NCBI GenBank assembly: GCA_025201375.1
Contig: JAIWZP010000034.1
Span: 248,001-312,000, forward strand
DNA length: 64,000 bases
From: Gongronella butleri
Taxonomy: Eukaryota > Mucoromycota > Mucoromycetes > Mucorales > Cunninghamellaceae
Direction: 5' to 3'
The notes beneath the pieces are model-generated. The model was not told where the DNA came from, searched no databases, and was given only the letters and a program-made list of their open reading frames with translations. Numbering within the stretch: the first letter of the stretch is position 1; each line of letters starts with the position of its first letter. The position numbers and the translations under genes are program-made. Positions 46,545-57,905 of the stretch are shown here, one piece after another.

Positions 46545-47714
46545 TTAGAGCTACCCAAAAAAAAAAAAAAAGATTAGTCCTTATGTTTGAGAGGCAACGA
46601 GACTTACAATTGCATCCATTTTTGTCAGGACATTCAAGACACTTGCAACAACCTCTATCGAAAGCTCCATTCCTTTGGGTATTTCTATTTTGGCTCCTTC
46701 ACCAGTAAATGGCCACGTTGAATAGTCGTTCATCAATTCATCGACCTTGTTGAATGCTTGTTCTCGGGAGTCAGGTTCCAGCACCATCAGTGCGTTTTCC
46801 AGCACATTGGCAGCATATGCCGCACAGATCATGGCAATGGCGCGAGGATACGCAAGAGGAATCTCTGTGATGGATTCCAATGACTTTGGCGACATGTGAG
46901 AGGTTAGCATGGTGCAAACAAGCTTGACAAGGTTGCTTTTCACGGCGGTGTCCGCGACAGGATGCGTTGCCATATCAAAAAGCAAGAAATTGCGCTTTTC
47001 GGTGCGAAGAATACCCTTGTCAACGAGGCCTTTCGCTAATCGTTCGCGCACTTGCTTTAGTTGATACCCAATTTTCATGACATTCCAGGTTTCACCTATA
47101 CAATGGAAGGCATTGTGAGCACGCAAGTGAAAAAAGAAAAAAAAAAAGGTCTTACCACTCATCAAATCAATCCAGCTGGATACTGACATTTTCTCGCTGA
47201 TTTTCATCATCTTCAAGGCCTCATCCAGCAAAACTTCTCCTGTCAACTTGTCGTCAATCACTTCGATATATCGGTCGGACAAAGGGTATTTGCGACGATT
47301 CGCATCTTTGACCATGGCGATGCGGCCTCGAAATGCGAGTTCCATCACAATGCAGCCTCGTAGCGCGTAGCTAATACTGTCGTTCCAAAAAGACAGATAC
47401 CCCTAAGAATAGACCAAAAAAAAAAAAAAAAAAAAAGCGGGTCAGTATTTTTTTGTTCTTGGCCATCATCAAATAAACGAAATACTTGCCTGTTTGTCTT
47501 TCAAGCCGAGCAACAGCACTTCTTCCATCAGAGTGAGCTTCGGTGTCGACTTTGAGTCGTCCATATCCCGAGGATCGTATGCAACTTTCTTTTCTGTTGC
47601 TTGTTGTTCGAGATGATGCCGATTTTCCTGGGACGAGTCGCTGCCTTGCGTGGTTGAACCGTCGCCGTTGCCGCTGCCGCCAGCCCCGACTCGCCGTCTC
47701 GTCATAGTGGACAT
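46545..47714 (-). CDS. VPS74: Golgi PI4P-binding adaptor Vps74/GOLPH3
   Basis: Four exons (47490-47714, 47156-47402, 46608-47095, 46545-46550) give 321 residues. The GPP34 domain starts KLTLMEEVLLLGLKDKQGYL, then SYALRGCIVMELAFRGRI, RERLAKGLVDKGILRTEKRN, FLLFDMATHPV and ends ALMVLEPDSREQAFNKVDEL. Vps74 binds PI4P and retains glycosyltransferases in the Golgi; notably a protein O-mannosyltransferase gene lies next door. The first intron uses a GC donor (CAG/GCAAGT). The last coding exon is only CTC TAA, supported by a good donor and acceptor. Confidence 0.9.
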
Positions 47715-47970
47715 TTTAGGTGTATTTGAGTTGATTCAAGACGGTGGGAGGCACAGGATACAAAAAAAAAAAAAAAGGTCAAGGGGAAAGAAGGAGAACA
47801 AGGGACAAAAGAAAGTGTCCCTTTGGTCCGAATCCAAATGGTGCGACAAAAGGAGTTCTCGGGCAAGGAATGTGTTCTATTTTAGGCAATATTGACACTG
47901 AGAATTTGGCTTGTATAAAAAGGTTTCTTTTGATGTAATGCTTTGCAAAATGTAGCTTGGAGTCAGCCCA

Positions 47971-50900
47971 ATGTCATTACGTTATCGACACGCGCACGCC
48001 GACAATACTGATCAAGAGGTTGACACGGCTGCCACCTGCTACGATGATCATCAAGGCGTGGAAACATACAAAACAAGACATGCTTCTGCTGCGGACAAGG
48101 GCAGTTGGCGAAATCAGATGATGCAGCTGGCACTCATGACTGGGATCGCGTTCGCGACGCGTATTTGGAATCTTGGCATTGCCAAATCGATTGTCTTTAG
48201 CGAAACAGTCTTTGCACAGCAAATAAATTGGATGTTGCAAGGAAAGTTCTATATTGGCGCCGAACCCCCATTGGCAACGATCTTGTATGCATTTGTGGCT
48301 CGCATGGCCGGCTACAGTGGCGATGAAACCATTCTATACGACGGACAGTAAGTGAAAAAGGTGAAAAAAGCACACAAGATGCATAAATCTAACTAGAAAA
48401 ATTATATTAGGGTCCTGACTCGCTTCCCTTTGGAAACCTTGCGTCATTTTTCAATTCTTCTGAGCACTCTTTTAACACCTGCTGTGTATTTTCTCAGCCG
48501 ATCTTTGCAAGCCCGTCATCAAACAGCTTTATTGGTTTCCATGTTGGCAGCGTTTGGTATTTTTTTTTTATCTCTTCAAGTAGCATTGCTGACAGAATTT
48601 CTTTTTTAGAAAATGGCATGGTCGTCGGATCAAGACTTGTGTCCCCTGACAATGTGTTTGTCTTGTTAAGTTGCTTGGCAGCCATTTCTTTCTTTAAAAC
48701 CGGAATCAGCAGGTATTAGAGCAGCATTTTTTGATTATGCTGCATTGGCTAAATGATTTCCCCCTGTCATTCAGTGCAAAATCCATGTGCAGCACAGGGT
48801 TGCTGATCGGCATGGCTGCATCCACCAAATGGCAAGGCGCATTGCTTGTTGTGCAAGCATTGTTGTTTTGCTCCGTTGATGCATGGCACAATCTTTGCAA
48901 TTCCAAGATCCCAGTGGTAAGCTTGATCAATTGCCACGGACATGCATATTTTAACTTTTTTTTTTTTTTTTTTTTTTAGAAAACAAGCTTGACAAGAGTT
49001 TTTCATCAATTGGTGCTTTTGGGCTTACTACCAGTCTTGGTCTACACGTATTTCTTCCATTGGCAATTTTCTGCCACCCCAAACAATGGCGATCACGATT
49101 TGTTCCTTGATGCTTCGATTCGATACTCTTTAAACGGCAATCAGATCAATGCGACCTCGCGCTGTAAGTTTTTGACGCAATAATTGCGCACTTTACTAAT
49201 AGAAAACATTAGACATTCCGTTTGGAGCCATGGTAAAAATCAAGCATGTTGGCACCAACAATGGCTACCTCCATTCGCATAACGAGCTATATATCACGGG
49301 CAGCAAACGTAAGTTTTTCATTAAATGGGCCAAGTTCTGAACTAACTTGTACTATTTTAATAGAGCATCAAGTCACTGTTTATCCCTTTGATGATGTGAA
49401 CAATATTTGGATTCTCGAGAAATTGAATTCGAAAAAAAAAGATGTTGAGTATCTCAAGAACAATGACGCGCTAAAGTTGCAGCATTGGCCCAGCGGTCGA
49501 CGTTTACACAGCCACGACCCAAAGCCTCCCGTACATCAGGGTGACGGATTTCATGAAGTTTCGTAAGGGTGGATTGGTCAATTCAAATATTAGCGCACAA
49601 TTTTAACATATTTTCGGGTAGATCGTATGGTGATCCCATGATGAACGACTCCAATGACATATGGTGGGTGCGCATTGTCTCTGATGACGAAGGATATGAC
49701 TCGAATTACAAGGAAAAAATCGAGGCTCGTCAAAAAATACGATTATTCCATTCCAAAGGATGTTATCTCAGCAGTCATTATCAACCTTTGCCATTCGATC
49801 ATGTGCAGCAAGAAGTCACCTGCATGGGTTCTGCTAGACAATCAGTCTCTGCTTGGACAATTGAACAAGTGCTTCCGACTGAGGGTATGCCAAAAAAAAA
49901 GGGGTCGATCGACACTACACGTTGGCTCAGTTTTTAATTTCTAATTTTAATTTTTAGAAGAATCCAAGGATACTATTCAATATCCTTCGCCTTCGTTTTT
50001 GTACAAGCTCAGATATGTGCACAGAATCATGTGGAAGTTTGATCGTGTTGTGTATGATCGATTGTCAAAAATTAATCCATCCGACGTCAAAACAAAGCCC
50101 AAACAGAAGCCCAGCCGTTGGTATTCCGAGATGAAGGCAGAATTGTTGTGGAACGATTTGTTCGGCCGGTCCGTTTTCGTCATTTTGCATCCTGCTCTCC
50201 GAGTGTTTTCGGTTACTGTCATTTTCATCTGCGCGGCGTTGCAAATAAGTGCCATGGTCACTCAAAAATGTCATTGGAAAGCAAGTGCTGAATGGTTGCA
50301 AAAGCAGTTTGATGGTAAGTCAAAATGTAGGACATTGTGTAGTGTAGATCTAACTTTTTTTTTTCATAGATTCAAATGTGAAGGCCATGATACTATCATC
50401 TTGCAGCATCATTTTGCAGTCATTTGGCAACACGGTCCTCCCTGGTCATGCAACATCGCTCTCGGACGCGTTTGTTCCTTTGACATTCGCGTGCGTCGGA
50501 GTTGCAAGTGGGTTGGAATGGGCCGGCAGCAATGCTTGTGTCCTTTGGACAATGCTTTGCCGAAAATTCAACAATCGTGTCGGCATGAATTCTTACCCTG
50601 GTCGCAAATCTGCTGTGTGGAACAAGATGCAGCTTTTAATCTTCCTCGTATTTGGTTACATGTACGTTATGCAATTCCTCAAATTGGAACTCTACATCAG
50701 TGGCCACACACCTTGGACTTTGCAAAAGTGTGAATCGCTCAACATTGGTGACATTGCCTGCGATATCTTCCCTGATTTGGAGACTGCAAGCCAAGATCCT
50801 CTTGCTGTGCCAAAGCAACAAGTGCGCATACCTTTCCCCGGAAGAAACAAAATTTACATGTATCAATTGGGCGATGAAGAAAATACGCAAAACACAATTG

Positions 50901-51241
50901 ACAAAGACCGTGCCGCAGCATACCAATCAAGCTACGAAGTCGCACCTGGTCCCCGACGATACATGCGAGCATTGGAAACGCCTGGCATGTCTACACAGAG
51001 AGTAGAAGAAGATCGCGAAGTTATTCTCAAAGAAGCCAAGGCACGAGCCGCCGAAGAAAGAAAAAAGAAGAAGGAAGAAGAAGAAAAGAAAAAGGAGGAA
51101 GAAAAGAAAAAAAAGAAAGAGAAAAAAGACGACAAAGACCATGACAACAAGGCGCAACAAGTGAACGAGGACAAGGAACACAAGGAAAAGCACAAAAAGC
51201 ATAAAAAGAATCCAAAGAAACACGAAGATGACCACAAATAA
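47971..51241 (+). CDS. Divergent protein O-mannosyltransferase (PMT) with MIR domain
   Basis: Ten exons (47971-48347, 48411-48556, 48610-48712, 48775-48916, 48980-49163, 49213-49308, 49364-49562, 49622-49884, 49958-50314, 50370-51241) give 912 residues. The order is that of PMTs: N-terminal membrane segments, a luminal MIR region (PFGAMVKIKHVGTNNGYLHS, WWVRIVSDDEGY, IRLFHSKGCYLSSHYQPLP), then C-terminal membrane segments with NSYPGRKSAVWNKMQLLIFL. PMTs transfer mannose from dolichol-P-mannose to Ser/Thr in the ER. Here the usual loop-1 'DE' and 'D.HPPL' motifs read SIVFSETVFAQ and GAEPPLATIL, so key residues differ. The C-terminus is a Lys/Glu-rich tail over 90 residues long, unusual for PMTs. 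Confidence 0.85.
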
Positions 51242-51332
51242 AGCCATTGTCCAGACGCTCGAGGTTTTTTTTTTTTTTTTTTTTATTCTACGCAGCGGGC
51301 ATTAAAATAGCAACGCGACGCGTGCCAAAAAT

Positions 51333-52498
51333 TCATCCTTGAACTCTTCGGAACATCTCTGCGAAATGAGCAAGGTCTGACGTGCAGTCACTCTGAGCTC
51401 GCAATTGTAACGCCTCTGGGATCTAAAATGCGAAGATTTGTCATTGACAATCCTCACAAAAAAAAAAAAAACATCTCGCAATTACCTTTTCTTCAAGATA
51501 CACAATGCGATTCTTGTGACTTGGATGCGTGCTTGCAAACTGCGGGACACCTTTTCCCGTTCCTGATGCCTCCATCCGCTGCCAAACCATGGTGGCCTCC
51601 TTGGGGTTGAAACACGCTTGAGCCATCAGATCCAAGCCCATCAAGTCGGCTTCTTTTTCGCATTTTCTCGAAAAAGGCTTCATCATCATGAAATTCAGCG
51701 TCAGCTGGTTGAATATAAAGCTTGGGTCGATGCCAAAAATAACCAGAGTGAGCTTCGCTGCCATGAGCACCTTGGCAAAGCTTAGTTTTTCAGCACTGTG
51801 TCTAGCAATCTGATGGGCAATCTCATGACCAAGAACCGCCGCCATGCCATCTTCATTCTCCACAATGGGTAAGATGCCAGTGAATACAAAAACTTTTCCA
51901 CCAGGTAAAACAAAAGCGCTGGAACAAAAAAAAAAAAAAAAAAGGTTAGTCTTGCGTGACGAAAGCACTTTGGGAAAAGAAAATCAACTTGCTTTCTCTC
52001 GGGCGAATCAATGACATGAAATTCCCATTGCAACGCATCCATTCCGGAAACACGCACCAATCTTTTGGCAATTTTCGTCACAAATCTCGCATAGGGATGA
52101 TTGGGCGGCAAGATGCGATGTCCATATGTGGCCATGACCTCATCATATGCTTGTTTTGCCATTGCTGCCACAAAACAAGCTCGTTTAGATTTGGTCAATT
52201 GGCCACGCTATGCCTGCCTACCTTGCTCTTGTTTTGCAGTGACATCCATAAATCGGAGACGACCAGAAATTGGCACTCGCTCAAGGTGAGCAACATAATA
52301 CCCGCCATACAAAGCTGTGCCCGTGCCTACAGTGATCCAAAATCGCTTCGAGGTGTAAAAGGGCTGCTTATCGTTAAAACGTCGATATTGATTAGAATGA
52401 GCCGGTGGACGGTATCTTGAAAGCGATCCTGAAGGGTGGCTGGTGGACATAAAGCCCTTTTGGCAAACCAGTTTTATTCTTCGAGCAACTGACAGCAT
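51333..52498 (-). CDS. OMA1: Mitochondrial metallopeptidase OMA1
   Basis: Four exons (52222-52498, 51993-52164, 51486-51918, 51333-51422) give 323 residues. The M48 zinc motif is HEIAHQIARH within GMAAVLGHEIAH; the third zinc-ligand region is EKEADLMGLDLMAQA. The family block NAFVLPGGKVFVFTGIL spans an intron with a GC donor (AAA/GCAAGT). I start at 52498 because MLSVARRIKLVCQKGF is a classic mitochondrial presequence; an in-frame ATG at 52612 would add 38 residues. A hydrophobic segment (FWITVGTGTALYGGYYVA) follows the presequence. OMA1 is an inner-membrane quality-control protease. Confidence 0.92.
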
Positions 52499-52649
52499 AT
52501 GCCAAGAAAGGGGCCAGAGAAACCAAGAAGGAGCATCCAAAAATGCCAAGATGGGCACACTTTTTTGTGCTGGGATTGAAAAAATATATATTTTTGGGTT
52601 TGAAGAATGCATTCATTCCTTCGTTTCTTGTTCCTGTATTCTCTCAATT

Positions 52650-53259
52650 ATGGCACAACCTCTCTTGTCTTCGCAAACTGCTCAACAGCTTGGAGAAACC
52701 ATTGGGTCTCTTGGCAATATGGAAAATGATGAGCGCTTTTCTTTTCTTCGCAAGTTTAAGGAAGAACGCCTATCCAACGTCAGGCCTCTCTCTGACTTTT
52801 TTGACAAGAATCGTATAAACTTCACCTCATCTCTGCCAACTATTACGAAGCGATGGAAGTAAGTTTGCAAGCATATGCACAATCTGCAATTTGCTCATTC
52901 TTTCTCATTTTAGCTACAATTTGGGCTACTTTTCAGGAAACTACATGATTATTTTGTTATTGCTCTCGATTTATGCAATCATTACGAACTGGTGGCTGCT
53001 TTTTACCATTGCATTCTTGATTGGCGGCTTTTATCTGATCTCCAGAATTAATGCACCTACTCTCGAATTCGCAGGAAAATCTGTGCCAGTGTCAACTCTT
53101 TATGGATGCTATGTCGGAGGCTCGTTTATCTTGCTTTTGTTCTCTGGTGCTACAGGTGCCGTCTTTTGGGTGCTTGGCGCCGGTGCCTTGTTGATTTTGG
53201 GTCACGCAGCCATCATTGAACCTGATGTTGCTGGTGATTTTGCTGATCAACAGGTGTAA
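52650..53259 (+). CDS. PRA1 family protein (Yip3-like)
   Basis: Two exons (52650-52858, 52914-53259) give 184 residues. The N-terminus includes FFDKNRINFTSSLPTITKRW followed by NYNLGYFSGNYMIILLLLSI, the conserved PRA1 block, then two hydrophobic hairpins (about residues 85-120 and 135-165). PRA1/Yip3 proteins are ER-Golgi membrane proteins that interact with Rab GTPases. It is divergent from OMA1 with a spacer of about 150 bp. Confidence 0.87.
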
Positions 53260-53308
53260 TAATATTATTTTATATTAAATCGTTCTCAAATCGCCATGTT
53301 GCGTTTTG

Positions 53309-54430
53309 CTAATACTGAGACAGGTTTATTCTACCCAAATCAGCAACTATGAGGTCCAATTCGTTTTCATTGGATGCGAGGGAAGATCGTTGAGATAGTT
53401 GCTGTCGCTGGGGATTTGTTGTGCGCACCACTGGGTATGAATCGTTAGATGATGTTGGGCGCGTTAAGCGCTGAGTCCATCGTGGATTTTGTCTGACAAC
53501 ACCAAAAGAGAGTAGCAGTGCCTTTTCAACACAAAAAAAAAAAAAAAAGAATTAAAATTACGCCAGCAGCTTAAAACGATGGCTTACAGTCAAGTACATG
53601 AGCATTAGGCATGTTTGTGCTTGTCGATCCAGGTGGTACCCGTTGGATAAATAGAAGAGAGAGCGTATCAAGTAGAGAGCAATCTGGAATGCCTTGTACG
53701 TAGTCCAATGCTGATACTTGGAAGGCGTCCAATAAGTCTTTGTGGCTGCAGGGTGCCAGTCCAAGAAAGCAATCGAAACCAGGTGCAACAACAGATAGCC
53801 ATACACTAGGCTGGAGCTTGAGAATGTGACTGAAGCCACACGAGTGAGTATGAGGTCAGATTGCCAATCGTTGATGAATGTCGCAAGCAGATCCCAAGCA
53901 GTGAAGATCAGCATAATTTGATAGCAGGTTGAAATGCGGCTAACAATCTGATCCCAAGAAAACGCAGCAGAAATGACATCTGGTAACGCAAAGTACATAT
54001 GAATAACCGACATGTGCACGGTGCACCAAAACAAGGCTTGGAACCAGTAAGACGCTTTGGATGGTTTCGTGGGCACAGCTGCAGCAAGTGATTCCTCGCG
54101 CCGGACATTGATGCGATAATTTTGCAAAAAATGCTCCTCATCCCGTATGACATTTTGAACCAGGCGCTGGCAGTCGGCACAAAGTGGATATCTTTCTTGC
54201 AGCCGGCGATGGTATGCGCGAGATTCGGCAAGTGCTTGATCGTCCTCGTTACCCTACCGGAGACAATGGTTCAATTCGTCTATTTTGATCCTCATGTTTG
54301 TCTTACCTCTGGTAGAAAGTCACTCATATACTGGTAAATGCGCTCTTCATTATCGGCGCATCTCTGACACAACTGATTTCGAGCTGATGTTCGTGCCAAC
54401 GGACCGTGATTTGCCAGGTGATCTGCTGTC

Positions 54431-54478
<48 letters not shown>

Positions 54479-54807
54479 CACACAGAAATATAAAACAAAC
54501 CATCAATGTCACCGGCTTTTTGGGTTACAATAAATTTACCTCGTGCGGCGGCTGACGGCAGCAATGGTGCATCAAGAATTTCGCCATTCTAGAGTGATTG
54601 GGATCAGATCGTTCTGCTGGCTTGCATCTCTCGTCTTCTTACCTCGTCCAAAGCATTTAGATTTTCACAAGCATGGCAGTACCAATAGTGCTCTGTCTGT
54701 CTACCTCCCAAAGTAAAGATCGTGTCTCTATTGCAATACCAGCAGTTCACAGTAATGGTAGCGTCCAACCCAATTTTGCGGGCTATCCATTGTCTGATCC
54801 CAAGCAT
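53309..54807 (-). CDS. IMA1: Inner nuclear membrane protein Ima1/Samp1
   Basis: Five exons (54643-54807, 54540-54588, 54307-54425, 53588-54253, 53309-53521) give 403 residues. The Ima1_N cysteine-rich domain is clear: VNCWYCNRDTIF, HYWYCHACENLNALDENGEI, NQLCQRCADNEERIYQYMSD and RYPLCADCQRLVQNVI, i.e. four CxxC pairs in the family order. Several membrane segments follow (YWFQALFWCTVHMSVIHMYF, LVYGYLLLHLVSIAFL). In S. pombe Ima1 links heterochromatin and the nuclear envelope/LINC complex. The acceptor used for exon 4 restores the fourth CxxC. It shares a 166-bp divergent promoter with oligoribonuclease. Confidence 0.87.
54436..54484. repeat. Poly(A) plus (AC)n microsatellite in an IMA1 intron
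   Basis: About 29 A residues run directly into roughly ten AC units inside the intron between IMA1 exons 2 and 3. Confidence 0.85.
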
Positions 54808-54973
54808 AAGCTCCCAGGTCTTGCGGAAGAAAATCGGAAAAGCAAAAGAAAACGAGCGAAAAAGGGGTCCGCTGCTTCTTTTTTTGTGCTGCGTGCGACC
54901 AAAAATAAACCTTCTTCCGACTTTTCTTGTTCTTTTTCTTTCTTTTTTTTTTTTTTTTCCAATACAAATAGAT

Positions 54974-55725
54974 ATGACAGCTCCTATTGTTTGGATTGAC
55001 TGCGAGGTATGAAACGAGCTTACTCTTTCTGTTGGGGAATACTGACAGCCATATGATGCGGCGCCTTTCATAAAGATGACCGGGCTGGACCTTAGTCGAG
55101 ACCACATAATAGAAATTGCCGTCCTTCTCACTGACGAGAACTTGAATATTATTGCTGAGGTAAAAAATAAAGAGATAAAAAACGAGCACTAATTTACGAA
55201 ATCAGGGTCCAGAGCTTGTGATACATCAGGAGCAGCATGTCATGGACGGCATGGATGGTAAATACAATACCAAGCCTTTTTTTTCGCTATCGATTGGCAC
55301 GCTTATGCCTTTTCATAGAGTGGTGCACAGAACATCATGGCAAGAGCGGTTTGACAAGCGCCGTGTTGGCATCCAAAGTGACAACGAAAGATGCACAAGA
55401 TCAAATTCTCGAGTTTTTACAGTCTCATTACCCTGCCAGCTCCTGGAAGGGCAAGATTCCCCTTGGTGGCAACTCGGTGCATGCTGACAAGCAATTTCTA
55501 CAAAAAGAAATGCCAGCCTTGGTTGATTATTTGCACTATCGTATCATTGACGTGAGCACCATCAAGGAGCTTGTGATAAGGTGGTACCCAGCCGTGGCTG
55601 GAAGCATGAAAAAATTAGAAAAGCATCGAGCTTTGGATGACATCAAAGAGAGCATTGCCGAACTGCAATTTTACCGCGACAATGTGTTTATTTCTCAAGA
55701 CGCAACAAGTAGCCGCATGAGTTGA
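54974..55725 (+). CDS. REX2: Oligoribonuclease (REX2-like, DEDD 3'-5' exonuclease)
   Basis: Four exons (54974-55006, 55076-55159, 55206-55257, 55319-55725) give 191 residues. The first two exons join to [20 protein letters not shown], the Exo I motif with the catalytic D and E. Exo II is [19 protein letters not shown] and Exo III is [14 protein letters not shown]. The family degrades 2-5 nt RNA oligomers; the yeast enzyme is mitochondrial, though no presequence is seen here. The last 31 bp overlap the end of DNMT2 on the other strand. Confidence 0.93.
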
Positions 55726-56836
55726 GCCACCAGAGCCACATTGATGCTATTGCCAAGGGTTCGGTAGCGCTGCTTGATTGACGTCGTCTCTGGAAAGCCG
55801 AATTCTACGGGAAATCCCATCAGATTGGCAACTTCCCTTGGCGTAAAGTAACGCAAACGCAATAAATGATAGAGCTCAACTTGACGGTCCACATTGCCGG
55901 TCTGTTTAGCTTGCTCAATTTCATCGAATACAGATTGGGTCTACATGGAGAAGTGGTGAATGATAAGTCTTGAAGAGGGGCAGAGACTTGCTAACTTACG
56001 TTGGCTTCCTCGTTCAATTGCAGGATCGACCCCGTGCCTTGCGCATAATGGAAATAACCCTTTGTGAAACAACAGCTATGGTCGCTTGAAGGTTTCACAA
56101 TGTCAAAGACAGGTCCCATCTTCAACAATATCTTGTCAGGCACGCGATAGGATTGAAAATCCGCGTCCAACTCCAGGTAATCTTGGATCAGAGGCGGAAA
56201 TCCGACCATAGTTCTATCAAGAGCTAATGTTTCCAAGACGCGTCCTTGGTCGACAAATGGGTCGTGTCGCCTGGCAAGCATATAATAGCGTAGGCGGGAG
56301 TTTGGGATGCCTAGGGTCGTATTCGGATTCAAAAGATACTCTTGGAAATAATAACCAGATTTTTCGAGTTGTTGAACGAGCATGTCACGAGAATCTGACG
56401 TCTCAAATCCTTTGACATTCTCGACAAATATGTATGTAGGGCTGTTTTTCATTTTGTCGAGAATGTTCAGCAAATACAAGAATGATTTTGATCGCGGATC
56501 ACAACTTGCTTGCTGGAGACCCGTTCTTGTGTATGGTTGGCAAGGTGGTGACATTGTCCAAACATCAGCATGCCAATTTTCAAAGTCGTTCAGATTCAAG
56601 CCTTCTATCATATGCTGACATAAAAGTCAGCACTTTGCATACCAACATCTGTTATATTAAGGCGGTCGAAAAGTTACCTGTCCAACAGCTTTTGTGCCAA
56701 AATTGTGCTTGTACACGTTATTTGCTACGTCATTGATGTCAAAGGCTTTCAGAACTTGCACATCCCAATCGGCTAAGCGAGACGCAAAATGCATCCCCCC
56801 CAAGCCCGAATAGAACTCGAGAATCTTCAACGTCAT
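55695..56836 (-). CDS. tRNA cytosine-38 methyltransferase DNMT2/TRDMT1
   Basis: Three exons (56678-56836, 56000-56614, 55695-55940) give 339 residues. Motif I is [15 protein letters not shown]; motif [17 protein letters not shown] holds the catalytic Cys; motif VI is [10 protein letters not shown]; the Dnmt2-specific CFT motif appears in [11 protein letters not shown]; motifs IX-X are [14 protein letters not shown] and [15 protein letters not shown]. Dnmt2 methylates C38 of tRNA-Asp. All key residues are present, so it should be active. Its 3' end overlaps REX2 by 31 bp and its 5' side borders the retroelement palindrome. Confidence 0.93.
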
Positions 56837-57475
56837 ACAGGTCACAAAAACGAAAAAGAATTGCACCAACAGAGCATCACTCGAGCGCACAAAAAAATGC
56901 ACTGAGCTGAGTCCAAAATTGGAACTGCGCCAAGAAAAGCTCTTTTTTTTGCAAATGCAGAAGAAACTTGACTTCATTTTTTTTGTATTAAAGAAACTTG
57001 ACTTCCAGGTGGAAAGCGTTTCAACCACAATTATCTTGCAAACTAGCGATGGTACGTCGCTTTTGATGGCATTTTAACAAAGAAAAAGGGAATCATAATC
57101 CAAGGGACGGGTCGCAGAGCGGTGGGATCAGCACACGGGCAGTAACATTTTTTTTTGTATAAATAATGATTAATTTTTAATGAGGCTACATTAATATCAT
57201 TTGATATATGGGCGAGCAGCGAGGAGGGGCAAAACGAAGCAAAACGAGTAACGGACGGACGAGAAACAAGGAAAAAAATCAGCCTTCGGCCATCTCAGTG
57301 TCCTGAGCGGTCTTGGGCGCGCGGGGCGGGGACGCGACGCGACATGCGTTGGCTTCAGCAGGAGTTAGCCAGCCTTACGAGACGAACGAGCGTGCCAGCG
57401 GGCCGATGTGGCGGACGCGCGCGTGTGTCAGGGTGCGGAAGATGCCCTTGGCGTGAGGCACCCGTTCCTCGTGGC

Positions 57476-57898
57476 TCAAAGCCATGAGGGCCGGGTCTGC
57501 CAAGAATCTTGGCTCCGGGGAGTGGTAATCGGCGGCAAAGGGTTGGTCGTGGTGGCGGAGGGCTTCTTCCAGATAGCCTGATAGCCCTGGTGGACCAAAA
57601 GCGCCATTACATTCCTTGCGGGGAACTGGATGTCAATGATGCGGTGCGTCTGGACTCCAAGCGCACCGAGCTGCGCGCGTGCAGTCTTGAAAGTGAGGCG
57701 ATGGCGTGTGGGGACGTGCAGGGACGTGAATTCCTTTGCTTCTGAGGGGGGCAGCGAGAAAGCGAGCTTGGCACTGGCGACTCGTACGGCAGGCGAGGGC
57801 GTGTTCTTCTGTTTTGGGCGGCGGCGCGACGCGACGACGGCCCAGGACGCGTCTTTGCGGGGGTGGATCGGGTTTCGCGGGCGACGGGGCAGGGACAA
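57476..57898 (-). pseudogene. Retroelement ORF1-like reading frame, left arm
   Basis: An open frame of about 140 codons (contains RNPIHPRKDASWAVVASRRR, HRLTFKTARAQLGALGVQTH, RIIDIQFPARNVMALLVHQG). No ATG starts it; the frame opens at TTG. The basic N-terminus and its location in a repeat, with a near-identical copy at 61,149-61,926, suggest ORF1 of a non-LTR element. There is no zinc knuckle in the visible part. Confidence 0.5.
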
Positions 57899-57905
57899 TC
57901 GCTAT

